A stretch of 64,000 nt of DNA. Source: Xanthomonas rydalmerensis (GTDB lineage Bacteria; Pseudomonadota; Gammaproteobacteria; Xanthomonadales; Xanthomonadaceae). The notes beneath the pieces were generated by a model. It ran no database searches and was not told where the DNA came from. It worked only from the letters and a program-made list of their open reading frames with translations. The stretch lies in assembly GCF_033170385.1 (NCBI RefSeq), contig NZ_CP126170.1, positions 892,001 to 956,000 on the forward strand. Direction: 5' to 3'. A program made the translations under genes and the position numbers. Shown here one piece after another: positions 18,351 to 26,322 of this stretch (position 1 is its first letter; every line of letters starts with the position of its first letter).

Positions 18351-18479
18351 GTGAAGCCGGGATTCGGGAATCGGGATTGGGGATTCGCAATAGCGGGCGA
18401 TCGGTTGCTGACCGATCGCGGCGCTGGGTAGTCCTTGTGGGAGGGACTTCAGTCCCGACGCGCGGTCCGGCGATGCCGG

Positions 18480-18595
18480 CGCAAGCATTCGCCGCAGGAC
18501 GCGAAGGCAAGGATGGAAGAAGCCGGCTTCGCCCGCAGCCACTACAGGAACCTTGCCGGCGGCATCGTGGCGATCCACTCGGCTACAAGATCTGA
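18480..18595 (+). pseudogene. duplicated, frameshifted 3' fragment of ubiE
   Basis: Bases 18480-18595 copy 18231-18350 with a 3-nt deletion and a 1-nt deletion near the end plus several substitutions. The translated peptide reads [23 protein letters not shown] and then goes out of frame. Both copies are followed by almost the same GAGCCGGGATTCGGGAATCG repeat, so the unit appears to have been duplicated in tandem with the repeat. It lacks any start or catalytic part. Confidence 0.85.
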
Positions 18596-18601
18596 GTGGA
18601 G

Positions 18602-18770
18602 CCGGGATTCGGGAATCGGGATTGGGGATTCGTAAGCGCGCCGGCTGTTCGCTGCTGCGAATCCCCAATCCCCAATCCCCAATCCCCGCTTCGATTGGGG
18701 ATTCGGGATTCGTCAACGTGCGCCGCACTGCCGTTGCGAATCCCCACTCCCGAATCCCCAATCCCGGCCT
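18602..18770. repeat. two adjacent GGGATTCGGG-type inverted repeats
   Basis: Arm 18602-18633 (GGGATTCGGGAATCGGGATT...) faces 18658-18690 (GCGAATCCCCAATCCCCAAT...). A second pair is 18697-18714 with 18735-18770. Together they would make two consecutive hairpins ahead of the aminopeptidase gene. Confidence 0.75.
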
Positions 18771-18811
18771 TCCGGTAAACTTCCGGTTTCCCCGAACCGG
18801 TGCTGTCTGCC

Positions 18812-20752
18812 ATGCGTTCCCCGTTCCTGTTGTTGTCCCTGGCCGCGGTGATCGCGTCCGGGTGTTCCCGTGAAGCGTCCGCGCCCGATGCGGCCGCACC
18901 TGCCGCCAAGCCGGCGCCCGCCGCGGCCAAGCCGGCCGATCGCAGCCACGACGAGACCTCCTACGCCGAGCCGTCCAAGGTCGTGATCAAGGACCTGGCG
19001 CTGGATCTGAAGCTGGATTTCGACAGCAAGCAGATCGGTGGCACCGCCACCTACACGCTGGACTGGAAGGACAAGAGCGCCAAGCAACTGGTGCTGGATA
19101 CCCGCGACCTGACCATCGAGAAGGTGCAGGCCGACGACGGCAAGGGCCAGGGCGCGCCGCTGCAGTACGCGCTGGCGCCGGCCGACAAGATCTACGGCAG
19201 CAAGCTGACCATCGAGGCGCCGACGCAGCCGCAGAAGATCAGCATCACCTACCACACCGCACCGACCGCCTCGGGCCTGCAGTGGCTGGAGCCGTCGATG
19301 ACCGAGGGCAAGAAGCTGCCTTTCATGTTCAGTCAGTCGCAGGCGATCCACGCGCGTTCGTGGGTGCCGCTGCAGGACACCCCGAGCGTGCGCTTCACCT
19401 ACAGCGCGCACGTAGTCTCGCGTCCGGACGTGATGGTGCTGATGAGCGCCGACAACGATCCCAAGGCGGTGCGCAACGGCGACTACCGCTTCAAGATGCC
19501 GCAGCCGATCCCGTCCTACCTGCTGGCCATCGCTGCCGGCGACCTGGTGTTCAAGCCGATCTCGGCGCGCTCGGGCGTGTGGGCCGAGCCGGCGATGGTC
19601 GACAAGGCGGCCAAGGAGTTCGAGGACACCGAGAAGATGATCGTGGCCGCCGAGACGCTGTACGGTCCGTACCGCTGGGGCCGCTACGACATGCTGGTGC
19701 TGCCGCCGTCGTTCCCGTTCGGCGGCATGGAGAATCCGCGCCTGACCTTCGCCACGCCGACGGTGATCGTCGGCGACAAGTCGCTGGTGTCGCTGATCGC
19801 GCACGAGCTGGCGCATAGCTGGTCCGGCAACCTGGTGACCAACGCCAGCTGGAAGGACATCTGGCTCAACGAGGGCTTCACCACCTACGTGCAGGCGCGC
19901 ATCACCGAGGCGCTGTACGGCCCCGAAGCGGCGGAGATGGAGCGGGAGATCGACCAGACCGACCTGCTGGCCGAACTGAAGGGCATGAGCCCGGCCGACC
20001 AGGCGCTGGCGTTGCCGGCGCTGACCGAGCGCGATCCGGACGAGGCGTTGAGCCAGGTCGCCTACGTCAAGGGCGCGTGGTTCTTGCAGTTCCTGGAGCA
20101 GCGCTTCGGCCGCGACACCTTCGATCCGTTCCTGCGCGGCTGGTTCGACGACCACGCGTTCCAGAGCGCCAACACCGACCAGTTCGTCGCGTACCTGAAG
20201 ACCCACCTGCTGGCCAAGAAGCCCGACGCGGTGACCGCGCAGGAACTGCATGCGTGGCTGGACGAGCCGGGCATCCCGGCGTTCGCGCAGAAGGCGCGCT
20301 CGCGCAACTTCGCCATGGTCGATACCGCGCGCATCGCCTGGACCGGCAGCGGCACCCTGCCGGGCAAGCAGGTCACCGATGCCTGGAGCACCCAGGAGTG
20401 GACGCGCTTCCTCAGCGGCCTGGGCGAGAAGCTGACGCCGGCGCAGCTCAAGCAGCTCGACGACGCCTACCACTTCACCGGCACCGCCAACGGCGAAATC
20501 GCCATGCGCTGGTATCCGCTGGCGATCCGCAGCGGCTACGTGGACGCGCGCCCGGCTGCCAGCGAGTTCATCGCCCGCGTCGGCCGCCGCAAGCTGATTC
20601 TGCCGATCTACGCCGAACTGGTGAAGACCCCGGACGGGTTGGCCTTCGCCGAGGAGGTGTTCGCCAAGGCCAAGCCGGGCTACCACCCGATCACCACGGT
20701 GTCGGTGCAGGAGATGCTGAACAAGGCCAAGGCCGGCAGCACCGCACACTGA
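18812..20752 (+). CDS. M1 family metallopeptidase (leukotriene A4 hydrolase-like aminopeptidase), lipoprotein
   Basis: The 646-aa product has a lipobox (AAVIASGC) and an Ala/Pro-rich tether. An N-terminal beta domain, the exopeptidase motif GGMENPRL, the zinc site HELAHSW...NEG (His, His, Glu) and a C-terminal helical repeat domain similar to LTA4 hydrolase follow. It removes N-terminal residues from peptides and is expected to be anchored in the envelope. I chose the ATG at 18812 over an in-frame GTG at 18800 because it starts directly at the signal peptide. A strong hairpin follows the stop codon. Confidence 0.93.
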   Translation: MRSPFLLLSLAAVIASGCSREASAPDAAAPAAKPAPAAAKPADRSHDETSYAEPSKVVIKDLALDLKLDFDSKQIGGTATYTLDWKDKSAKQLVLDTRDLTIEKVQADDGKGQGAPLQYALAPADKIYGSKLTIEAPTQPQKISITYHTAPTASGLQWLEPSMTEGKKLPFMFSQSQAIHARSWVPLQDTPSVRFTYSAHVVSRPDVMVLMSADNDPKAVRNGDYRFKMPQPIPSYLLAIAAGDLVFKPISARSGVWAEPAMVDKAAKEFEDTEKMIVAAETLYGPYRWGRYDMLVLPPSFPFGGMENPRLTFATPTVIVGDKSLVSLIAHELAHSWSGNLVTNASWKDIWLNEGFTTYVQARITEALYGPEAAEMEREIDQTDLLAELKGMSPADQALALPALTERDPDEALSQVAYVKGAWFLQFLEQRFGRDTFDPFLRGWFDDHAFQSANTDQFVAYLKTHLLAKKPDAVTAQELHAWLDEPGIPAFAQKARSRNFAMVDTARIAWTGSGTLPGKQVTDAWSTQEWTRFLSGLGEKLTPAQLKQLDDAYHFTGTANGEIAMRWYPLAIRSGYVDARPAASEFIARVGRRKLILPIYAELVKTPDGLAFAEEVFAKAKPGYHPITTVSVQEMLNKAKAGSTAH

Positions 20753-20777
20753 CGCGCGCCGCCACCTGGAAAGACCG

Positions 20778-20815
20778 CGCACACGGCGCCGGGAGCGATC
20801 CCGGCGCCGTGTGCG
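20778..20815 (+). terminator. 16-bp perfect hairpin after the M1 peptidase gene
   Basis: The stem CGCACACGGCGCCGGG (20778-20793) pairs perfectly with 20800-20815 around a 6-nt loop. It begins 26 nt after the stop codon. There is no long U-tract, so it may stop transcription imperfectly or protect the 3' end. Confidence 0.6.
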
Positions 20816-21174
20816 TATGTGCGGCCGGCCTGTTGCGGTGAGTGTGCTGTGCGGGGCGGAGGCGAATGCTTCGGCGGCGCTTGGTCGCGCGCGTTGCACG
20901 ATGTCGCCCTGCGCGCCGTCGCATGCGCTGCCTGCATGAAGCGCGTGCCTGTCCCATCGTGCTTAACTTTTTCCACACGCGCCGTCGCGGGCGTGCACGA
21001 CCCGCTGCCACGCATTCGCGATATCCTCGGCAGTCCCGATGGTCCTCGGTCCATGCGTGCATGACATCGTTCGCCACCGCCGCCCCGGTCGTCGCAGCAA
21101 GCGCCATCGCCCTGGCAGGACACTGCCATCGCCGATGCGAGCGGATCCGCTCGCGCCTGCGGAGGCAATGCCGA
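20816..21174. other. intergenic region upstream of the cupin gene
   Basis: About 360 bp with no supported gene. A TTAACTTTTTCC AT-rich patch near 20962 could be part of a promoter for the cupin operon. No repeat of either family is present. Confidence 0.3.
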
Positions 21175-21175
21175 G

Positions 21176-21526
21176 ATGACTGACGCTCACGCCCTGTCCG
21201 GCTCCTTGCTGGCCGAATTGCCCGATGCCCGCGGTGGCGAAATCTTCACCGAACTGCTGCGGCGCTCCGGCTGCCGCGTCGAGCGCATCGTCTCGCACGG
21301 GCAGACCACGCCGCAGGACGCGCCCTACCTGCAGGCGCACGACGAATGGGTGCTGCTGTTGCGCGGCAGCGCACGGGTGGCGCTGTGCGAGCGCGAGGTC
21401 GCGCTGGCGCCGGGCGACCATCTGTTCATCCCGGCCGATACGCCGCATTGGGTGACCTTCACCGATCCCGGGCAGCCGACCGTGTGGCTGGCGCTGCATC
21501 TCGGCGAAGCCGACGTGGTGGTGTGA
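21176..21526 (+). CDS. cupin domain-containing protein
   Basis: This 116-aa single-domain cupin has motif 1 around AHDEWVLLLRGSARVAL (shifted from the usual G-x5-H-x-H) and motif 2 PGDHLFIPADTPHWVTF. Its ligands include His in DHLF and PHW. Small cupins bind a metal and act as dioxygenases, isomerases or sensors; nothing points to a substrate here. A GGAGG ribosome-binding site lies about 10 nt before the ATG. It starts a run with the hydrolase, lipoprotein and HAD genes. Confidence 0.85.
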   Translation: MTDAHALSGSLLAELPDARGGEIFTELLRRSGCRVERIVSHGQTTPQDAPYLQAHDEWVLLLRGSARVALCEREVALAPGDHLFIPADTPHWVTFTDPGQPTVWLALHLGEADVVV

Positions 21527-21574
21527 GCGCATGACCGGTCCCGGCCTGCTGGTGTCGCCGTGCTGGTGCTGACC

Positions 21575-22543
21575 ATGGCCTGGCTGCTGCTGCCCTTTGC
21601 CCTGCTGGTGGCGGCGGTGCTGATCGGCGTGCTGCTGGTGCTGCGCGATCCATTCCTGCTGGTGCGCCTGGAGAGCCTGCGCCAGCGCCGTGGCAGCGGA
21701 CTGCAGCGGCGCCAGGCGCAGGTCGCCGGGCACACCTGGACCTACCTGGTGCGCGCGGCGACCGATCCCGCCGCGCCGACCCTGCTGCTGGTGCACGGCT
21801 TCACCGGCAGCAAGGAGAACTGGTTGCCGCTGGCGCGTGCGCTGGGCATGCGCTATCACCTGGTGATCCCGGATCTGCCCGGCTGGGCCGAGAGCCAGCG
21901 CATCGCCGGGCAGGACTACGGCTTCGTCGCGCAGGCCGAGCGCGTGGCGGCGTTCGCCACGCAGTGCGCGCGTCGTGCCGGCAGCGAATGCGTGCTGCTC
22001 GGACATTCGATGGGTGGCGGCATCGCCGCGCTGGCCGCGGCGCGCCATCCGGCGGTGTTCGACCGGGTCGGCCTGTTCAACGCCGCCGGCGTGCGCTTCG
22101 CCGACAACGCGTTCGGCCAGGCGGTGCTGGACGGGCACAATCCGTTCGCGGTGCACGATGCGGCGTCGTTGCAGCGCTATATCGACACCGTGTTCCTGCT
22201 CGAGCGCGCCAAGCCGCGCATCCCGCGCTGGGCGGTGCCGGCGGTGGTGGCCTGGCGCCGCCGCGAGGCCGCGTTCGAACAGCAGGTGCTGGCGCGCATC
22301 GGCCGCGGCGAGGAGGCGTTCCTGCCGTTCGAGGAAGCCGCGCACATCCGCCAGCCGGCGCTGCTGCTGAGTTGTGTGCAGGACGCGGTGATCGACGCCA
22401 GCGCGCTGGCGCTGTACGCGCAACGCCTGCCGCAGGCGATCCAGGTGCTGCTGGACGGCAGCGGCCACATGTCCATCGTCGAGAAGCCGGCCGAGGTCGC
22501 GCAGGCCATCGACACCCTGATCCAACGAGGAACCCCACGATGA
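21575..22543 (+). CDS. alpha/beta hydrolase, membrane-anchored
   Basis: From the ATG at 21575 the product is 322 aa; a GTG at 21560 would add five residues. A hydrophobic N-terminal segment (MAWLLLPFALLVAAVLIGVLLVL) should anchor it in the inner membrane. The hydrolase domain has the oxyanion HGFTGSKENW, nucleophile elbow GHSMGG, acid Asp in CVQDAVID and His in GSGHMSIVEKP, as in lipases and esterases of the LipA/MhpC type. The natural substrate is unknown. The stop codon overlaps the next gene (ATGA). Confidence 0.88.
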   Translation: MAWLLLPFALLVAAVLIGVLLVLRDPFLLVRLESLRQRRGSGLQRRQAQVAGHTWTYLVRAATDPAAPTLLLVHGFTGSKENWLPLARALGMRYHLVIPDLPGWAESQRIAGQDYGFVAQAERVAAFATQCARRAGSECVLLGHSMGGGIAALAAARHPAVFDRVGLFNAAGVRFADNAFGQAVLDGHNPFAVHDAASLQRYIDTVFLLERAKPRIPRWAVPAVVAWRRREAAFEQQVLARIGRGEEAFLPFEEAAHIRQPALLLSCVQDAVIDASALALYAQRLPQAIQVLLDGSGHMSIVEKPAEVAQAIDTLIQRGTPR

Positions 22544-23259
22544 AACGCATCCTGCTCGGCGCGCTGTGCGCCGTCGCCCTGGCCGCTTGCGGCGATCACG
22601 AGGCCGAACGCAAGGCGCAGGCCGCGGCCGAAGCGCAGGCCAAGGCGCAGGCCGCCGACGACCTGGCCAAGCAATACGATGCCGCGGTGAAGTCGGGCAA
22701 TTGGGACCTGGCACGGATCCACGGCGCGGCGCTGCTGCAGCAGTATCCCGGGTCGGACGCGGCCGAGCGCATCCAGCCCGGCTACGCCGAGGTCAAGGCC
22801 AAGGGCGAGGCGGCGCGCGAGCTGCGCCGCATGCAGGCCGCCTGGCAGTACTCGCAGGTGCCGGCCGGCAAGGGCGTGCAGCGCTCGGCGATGCTGTACA
22901 GCCGCGACAAGGTCGACGTGGACGGCAGCGGGCCCAAGCCGGTGCAACTGGTGTTCCGCGACCACCCGGAATGGAAGCGCAGCGCTTACCTGGTGCTGCA
23001 GTCCGGCGATTTCCGCTGCGCCGGCGGCTGCAAGGTGGAACTGAAGGCCGACGACGCGCCGCCGCACGCGGCCGCGGCCTGGCGGCCCAAGACCGACGAG
23101 GCCATCGCCATGTTCATCAGCGACGACAAGGCGCTGTGGAAGCTGGCGCGCAAGACCACGGTGCTGCAGATCACCTTCCCGGTGAAGGCCGGCGGCACCC
23201 GCACCGCGGTGTTCGAGACCGGCGGCCTGGACGGTGCGCAGATGCCGGGCTGGGATTGA
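22540..23259 (+). CDS. hypothetical lipoprotein with coiled-coil N-terminal region
   Basis: The 239-aa product has a lipobox (VALAAC). A highly charged Ala/Gln/Lys helix at about residues 20-60 probably forms a coiled coil, and a beta-rich C-terminal half (VQLVFRDHPEWKRSAYLVLQSGDFRCAGGCKVELKADD) carries two close cysteines. I do not recognise a named family. It overlaps the hydrolase gene by 4 nt and has its own AACGAGG ribosome-binding site, so it is translated from the same message and probably acts in the same envelope process. Confidence 0.75.
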   Translation: MKRILLGALCAVALAACGDHEAERKAQAAAEAQAKAQAADDLAKQYDAAVKSGNWDLARIHGAALLQQYPGSDAAERIQPGYAEVKAKGEAARELRRMQAAWQYSQVPAGKGVQRSAMLYSRDKVDVDGSGPKPVQLVFRDHPEWKRSAYLVLQSGDFRCAGGCKVELKADDAPPHAAAAWRPKTDEAIAMFISDDKALWKLARKTTVLQITFPVKAGGTRTAVFETGGLDGAQMPGWD

Positions 23260-23264
23260 ACGCG

Positions 23265-23903
23265 ATGCATGCCGCCACGCCCCCGCCGGCCGAGGCGCTG
23301 TGCCAGGTGCGCCACTGGGTGTTCGACATGGACGGCACCCTGACCCGCGCCGTGCACGATTTCGCGCTGATCCGCCGCGAACTGCAGATCCCGCCGCAGG
23401 CCGACATCCTGCAGCACCTGGCGGCACTGCCGGACGCGCAGCGCACCAGCAAGCATGCCTGGCTGCTGGAGCACGAGCGCGTACTGGCCCAGGAGGCCAC
23501 CGCGGCCAACGGCGCGCCGGCGCTGCTGCGCACCCTGCATGCGGCCGATTGCCGGCTGGCGGTGCTCACCCGCAATGCCCGCGAACTGGCGCAGCTGACC
23601 CTGGAAGAGATCGAGGTCGACGACCTGTTCGAGGAAGTGACCATCCTCGGCCGCGACGAGGCCCCGCCCAAGCCGCATCCGGGCGGCCTGCTGCAGCTGG
23701 CCGAACACTGGGGCGTGGCGCCGCAGGCGCTGGCGATGGTCGGCGACCACGCCTACGACTTGCAGTGCGGGCGCCACGCCGGTGCCACCACCGTGCTGCT
23801 GCACCCGGAGAACCCATGGCCGGCGCTGGCTGATCTGCATTTCGCCGATTGCGCCGCGCTGCTGGCGTGGTGGCAGGACCACGTCGGACCGCAGCCGCAC
23901 TGA
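23265..23903 (+). CDS. HAD-superfamily hydrolase (phosphoglycolate phosphatase-like)
   Basis: This 212-aa HAD phosphatase has motif I DMDGTLT (Asp nucleophile and acid/base), motif II in LAVLTRNAR (Thr), motif III Lys in PPKPHPGGLL and motif IV in MVGDHAYDLQCG, with a helical cap between I and II. Sugar or nucleotide phosphates are likely substrates, but the exact one cannot be told. The start lies 5 nt after the stop of the lipoprotein gene, so it is the last gene of the cupin-hydrolase-lipoprotein-HAD run. Confidence 0.88.
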   Translation: MHAATPPPAEALCQVRHWVFDMDGTLTRAVHDFALIRRELQIPPQADILQHLAALPDAQRTSKHAWLLEHERVLAQEATAANGAPALLRTLHAADCRLAVLTRNARELAQLTLEEIEVDDLFEEVTILGRDEAPPKPHPGGLLQLAEHWGVAPQALAMVGDHAYDLQCGRHAGATTVLLHPENPWPALADLHFADCAALLAWWQDHVGPQPH

Positions 23904-24309
23904 TGCTGCACGCGGCGGCTGACGGCCGCCGCGTACTCACACCCAACCCGTACCGCATACCGGCGCATGCATGCCGAATGCACGCGCCTGTCGTGCGTCC
24001 CGCCGTGCGCCTGCACCTGTGCGGCAAGCGCACCGATGGCGCAGGGTGTGCCACCGGTGCGTGTGCCCACACTGCTCCAATCGCGATGCAATGGCGTGGC
24101 ACAAAGTGTCACGTTCTCGGGACGCCTGCGACCGCGACGACGCGCGTCTCTGGGACGACAACCGACGTTGTGATCCGTACGTCAAGGGATGTTGCATCGC
24201 AGCGGTGCGATGGCATGGACGTTGCTCGTAGACACCCACGCTTCAGGTTCCGTGGCACACGCCGACCCAGGTGCAGCTGTCGCGGCTCTTCAACGAGGGG
24301 AGTAGAACG
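23904..24309. other. regulatory region upstream of the PQQ alcohol dehydrogenase operon
   Basis: About 400 bp without a gene. It contains a sigma-54 type promoter at 24211-24226. About 100-165 nt upstream of it are related motifs: TGTGCCAC at 24047-24054, TGTGCCCAC at 24062-24070, GTGGCACA at 24096-24103 and GTGTCAC at 24106-24112. These could be binding sites for the activator of this promoter; that is inference from position and symmetry. Confidence 0.5.
24211..24226 (+). promoter_or_regulatory. sigma-54 (-24/-12) promoter of the PQQ alcohol dehydrogenase operon
   Basis: TGGCATGGACGTTGCT matches the sigma-54 consensus TGGCACG-N4-TTGCW at every fixed position except C to T at position 6. 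GG and GC spacing is exact. The predicted start is near 24237, giving a leader of about 73 nt with an AACGAGGGG ribosome-binding site before the ATG at 24310. An AcoR-type sigma-54 activator gene lies at the far side of the operon (34972-36951), which supports the call. Confidence 0.7.
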
Positions 24310-26322
24310 ATGCACAGTCATTCACGTCGTACCCGGGCTTGTACGTTGCTCGCGCTGGCCACTGCGTTGGCGCTGGCGGGTTGCAAGAAGCAGGAAGAGG
24401 CCCCGGCACCAGCCGCACCGGCCGCCGCACAGCAACCGCCGGCCGCCGCGCCGGCCGCGGTCGCCGATACCGACAGCGAGTTCGCCACCAATGCCGCCAA
24501 CCCCGACAACTGGGGTGGCATCGGTCGCGACTTCGGCCTGAACCGGCACAGCCCCTTGGCCGAGATCAATCGCGACAACGTCAAGAACCTGAAGATGTCG
24601 TGGGAGATGAAGACCGACGCCACCCGCGGTCACGAAGGCCAGCCGCTGGTGATCGGCAGCACCATGTACATGGTCAGCGCCTACCCGAACAACGTGTTCG
24701 CGATTGACCTGTCGCAGGAAGACAACGGCAAGGTGCTGTGGAAGTACACCCCGCAGCAGGACGAGCGCGCGGTGGCGGTGGCCTGCTGCGACACGGTCAA
24801 CCGCGGCGCCTCCTATGCCGACGGCAAGCTGGTGTTCGGCAGCCTCAGCGGCGACGTGATCGCGCTCGATGCCAAGACCGGCAAGGAAGTGTGGAAGCAG
24901 AAGCTCGCCTATCCCGAGAAGGGCGAGACCATCACCATGGCCCCGATCATCGCCGACGGCAAGGTCGTGGCCGGCATCAGCGGCAACGAGTTCGGCGTGC
25001 GCGGCCGCGTCGCCGCGTATGCGCTGGCCGACGGCAAGCAGGCGTGGTCCTGCGAAGCCACCGGCACCGACAAGGACATCTGCCTCGGCCCGGACTTCAA
25101 CAAGGCCAATCCGCAGCACGGCCAGCTCGGCGACCTCGGCCAGAAGACCTATCCGGACGAAGGCTGGAAGCGCGGCGGCGGTGCGGCGTGGGGCTGGTAC
25201 AGCTACGACCCGAAACTCAAGCTGGTCTACTACGGCACCGGCAATCCCGGCCTGTGGAGCCCGTCGTACCGCTGCGGCAAGACCACGCAGAAGGAATGCG
25301 ACAGCGGCGAGTACGACAACAAGTGGTCGATGACCCTGTTCGCCCGCAAGATCGATACCGGCGAAGCGGTGTGGGGTTACCAGAAGACTCCGTTCGACCA
25401 ATGGGACTACGACGGCATCAACGAGCCGATCCTGGTGGACCTGACCATCGACGGCAAGCAGGTGCCCTCGGTGGTGCAGTTCGACCGCAACGGCTTCGCC
25501 TACGTGCTCGATCGCCGCGACGGCACGCTGCTGCGCGCCAACAAGTTCGTGCCGGCCAATTGGGCCGAGCGCATCGACATGAAGACCGGGCGCCCGGTCA
25601 AGGTCGCGGCGCATTCGCCGCTGGAACGCGGCCGCAAGGTCGAAGCGTTCCCGTCGGCGATGGGCGGCAAGGACCAGCAGCCGTGCTCGGTGGATCCGGC
25701 CAACTCGGCGGTGTTCTTCTGCGGCACCAACAACTGGCACATGGAGCTGGACCCGCAGGAGCGCGGCAACACCATGATGGGCCTGCCGTACGTGTTCGCC
25801 AACGTGATGATGAAGCCGAACGAGCCGGGCGCGCTGGGCATCGTCAAGGCGTTCGACGTGGTCGAAGGCAAGTCCAAGTGGGAGATCAAGGAGAAGTTCC
25901 CGGTGTGGAGCGGTACCCTGGTCACCGACGGCGGGCTGGTGTTCTACGGCACGCTCGACGGCTGGTTCCGCGCCGTGGACAAGGACACCGGCAAGAAGCT
26001 GTGGGAGACCAAGCTGCCCTCGGGCATCATCGGCAACCCGATCGCCTACAAGGCCAACGGCCACCAGTACGTGGCGGTGTTCTCGGGCATCGGCGGCTGG
26101 ATCGGCCTGCCGGTCGCTGCCGGTCTGGATCCGGGCGATCCGTACGGCGCGCTGGGTGCCGCCGGCCTGGCCTTCAGCAATGGCTTCGACAAGATCCCGT
26201 TGGGCGGCATGGTGCACACCTTCCGCATCGACGGCGCCGGCAAGACCGTCACGCCTACCGCGACCGCCACGGCGGCTGCCGGCGGCGGTAGCGCGGCAGT
26301 CGCCGCCAAGACGGTGCGATGA
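24310..26322 (+). CDS. PQQ-dependent alcohol dehydrogenase, lanthanide-type (XoxF/PedH-like), lipoprotein
   Basis: This 670-aa eight-bladed quinoprotein oxidises alcohols on the periplasmic side and passes electrons to a c-type cytochrome. It starts with a lipobox (LALAGC) and an Ala/Pro/Gln tether of about 40 residues. It has W-docking repeats, the vicinal disulfide VACCDT (Cys159-Cys160), metal ligands Glu227 (GNEFGVRG) and Asn312 (GTGNPG), and catalytic Asp366. The second residue after it is Asp368 (WDYD), the extra acid that marks lanthanide-dependent enzymes; calcium-type MxaF has Ala there. A CGKTTQKEC insertion lies between Asn312 and Asp366. Most relatives are soluble, so the lipid anchor is notable. 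It is the first gene of the operon. Confidence 0.93.
   Translation: MHSHSRRTRACTLLALATALALAGCKKQEEAPAPAAPAAAQQPPAAAPAAVADTDSEFATNAANPDNWGGIGRDFGLNRHSPLAEINRDNVKNLKMSWEMKTDATRGHEGQPLVIGSTMYMVSAYPNNVFAIDLSQEDNGKVLWKYTPQQDERAVAVACCDTVNRGASYADGKLVFGSLSGDVIALDAKTGKEVWKQKLAYPEKGETITMAPIIADGKVVAGISGNEFGVRGRVAAYALADGKQAWSCEATGTDKDICLGPDFNKANPQHGQLGDLGQKTYPDEGWKRGGGAAWGWYSYDPKLKLVYYGTGNPGLWSPSYRCGKTTQKECDSGEYDNKWSMTLFARKIDTGEAVWGYQKTPFDQWDYDGINEPILVDLTIDGKQVPSVVQFDRNGFAYVLDRRDGTLLRANKFVPANWAERIDMKTGRPVKVAAHSPLERGRKVEAFPSAMGGKDQQPCSVDPANSAVFFCGTNNWHMELDPQERGNTMMGLPYVFANVMMKPNEPGALGIVKAFDVVEGKSKWEIKEKFPVWSGTLVTDGGLVFYGTLDGWFRAVDKDTGKKLWETKLPSGIIGNPIAYKANGHQYVAVFSGIGGWIGLPVAAGLDPGDPYGALGAAGLAFSNGFDKIPLGGMVHTFRIDGAGKTVTPTATATAAAGGGSAAVAAKTVR

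Larger units (their letters stand above)
18351..18811. other. repeat-rich intergenic region after ubiE
   Basis: This region of about 460 bp holds at least four GGGATTCGGG or CGAATCCCC blocks (about 18357-18387, 18602-18633, 18658-18690 and 18735-18770). It also holds a REP variant starting GTGGGAGGGACTTCAGTC at 18437-18459 and a truncated copy of the ubiE 3' end. No complete gene is visible. The last part carries the promoter of the aminopeptidase gene (TAAACT near 18775). Confidence 0.75.

Noticed and set aside
18355..18770. CRISPR-like array after ubiE
   Set aside because: Repeats occur in both orientations and are irregularly spaced without uniform spacers; they are inverted-repeat elements and a duplicated gene end.
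24096..24112. The GTGGCACA/GTGTCAC palindrome as a sigma-54 promoter itself
   Set aside because: It lacks the TTGC -12 part at the right distance; the match at 24211-24226 is much better.
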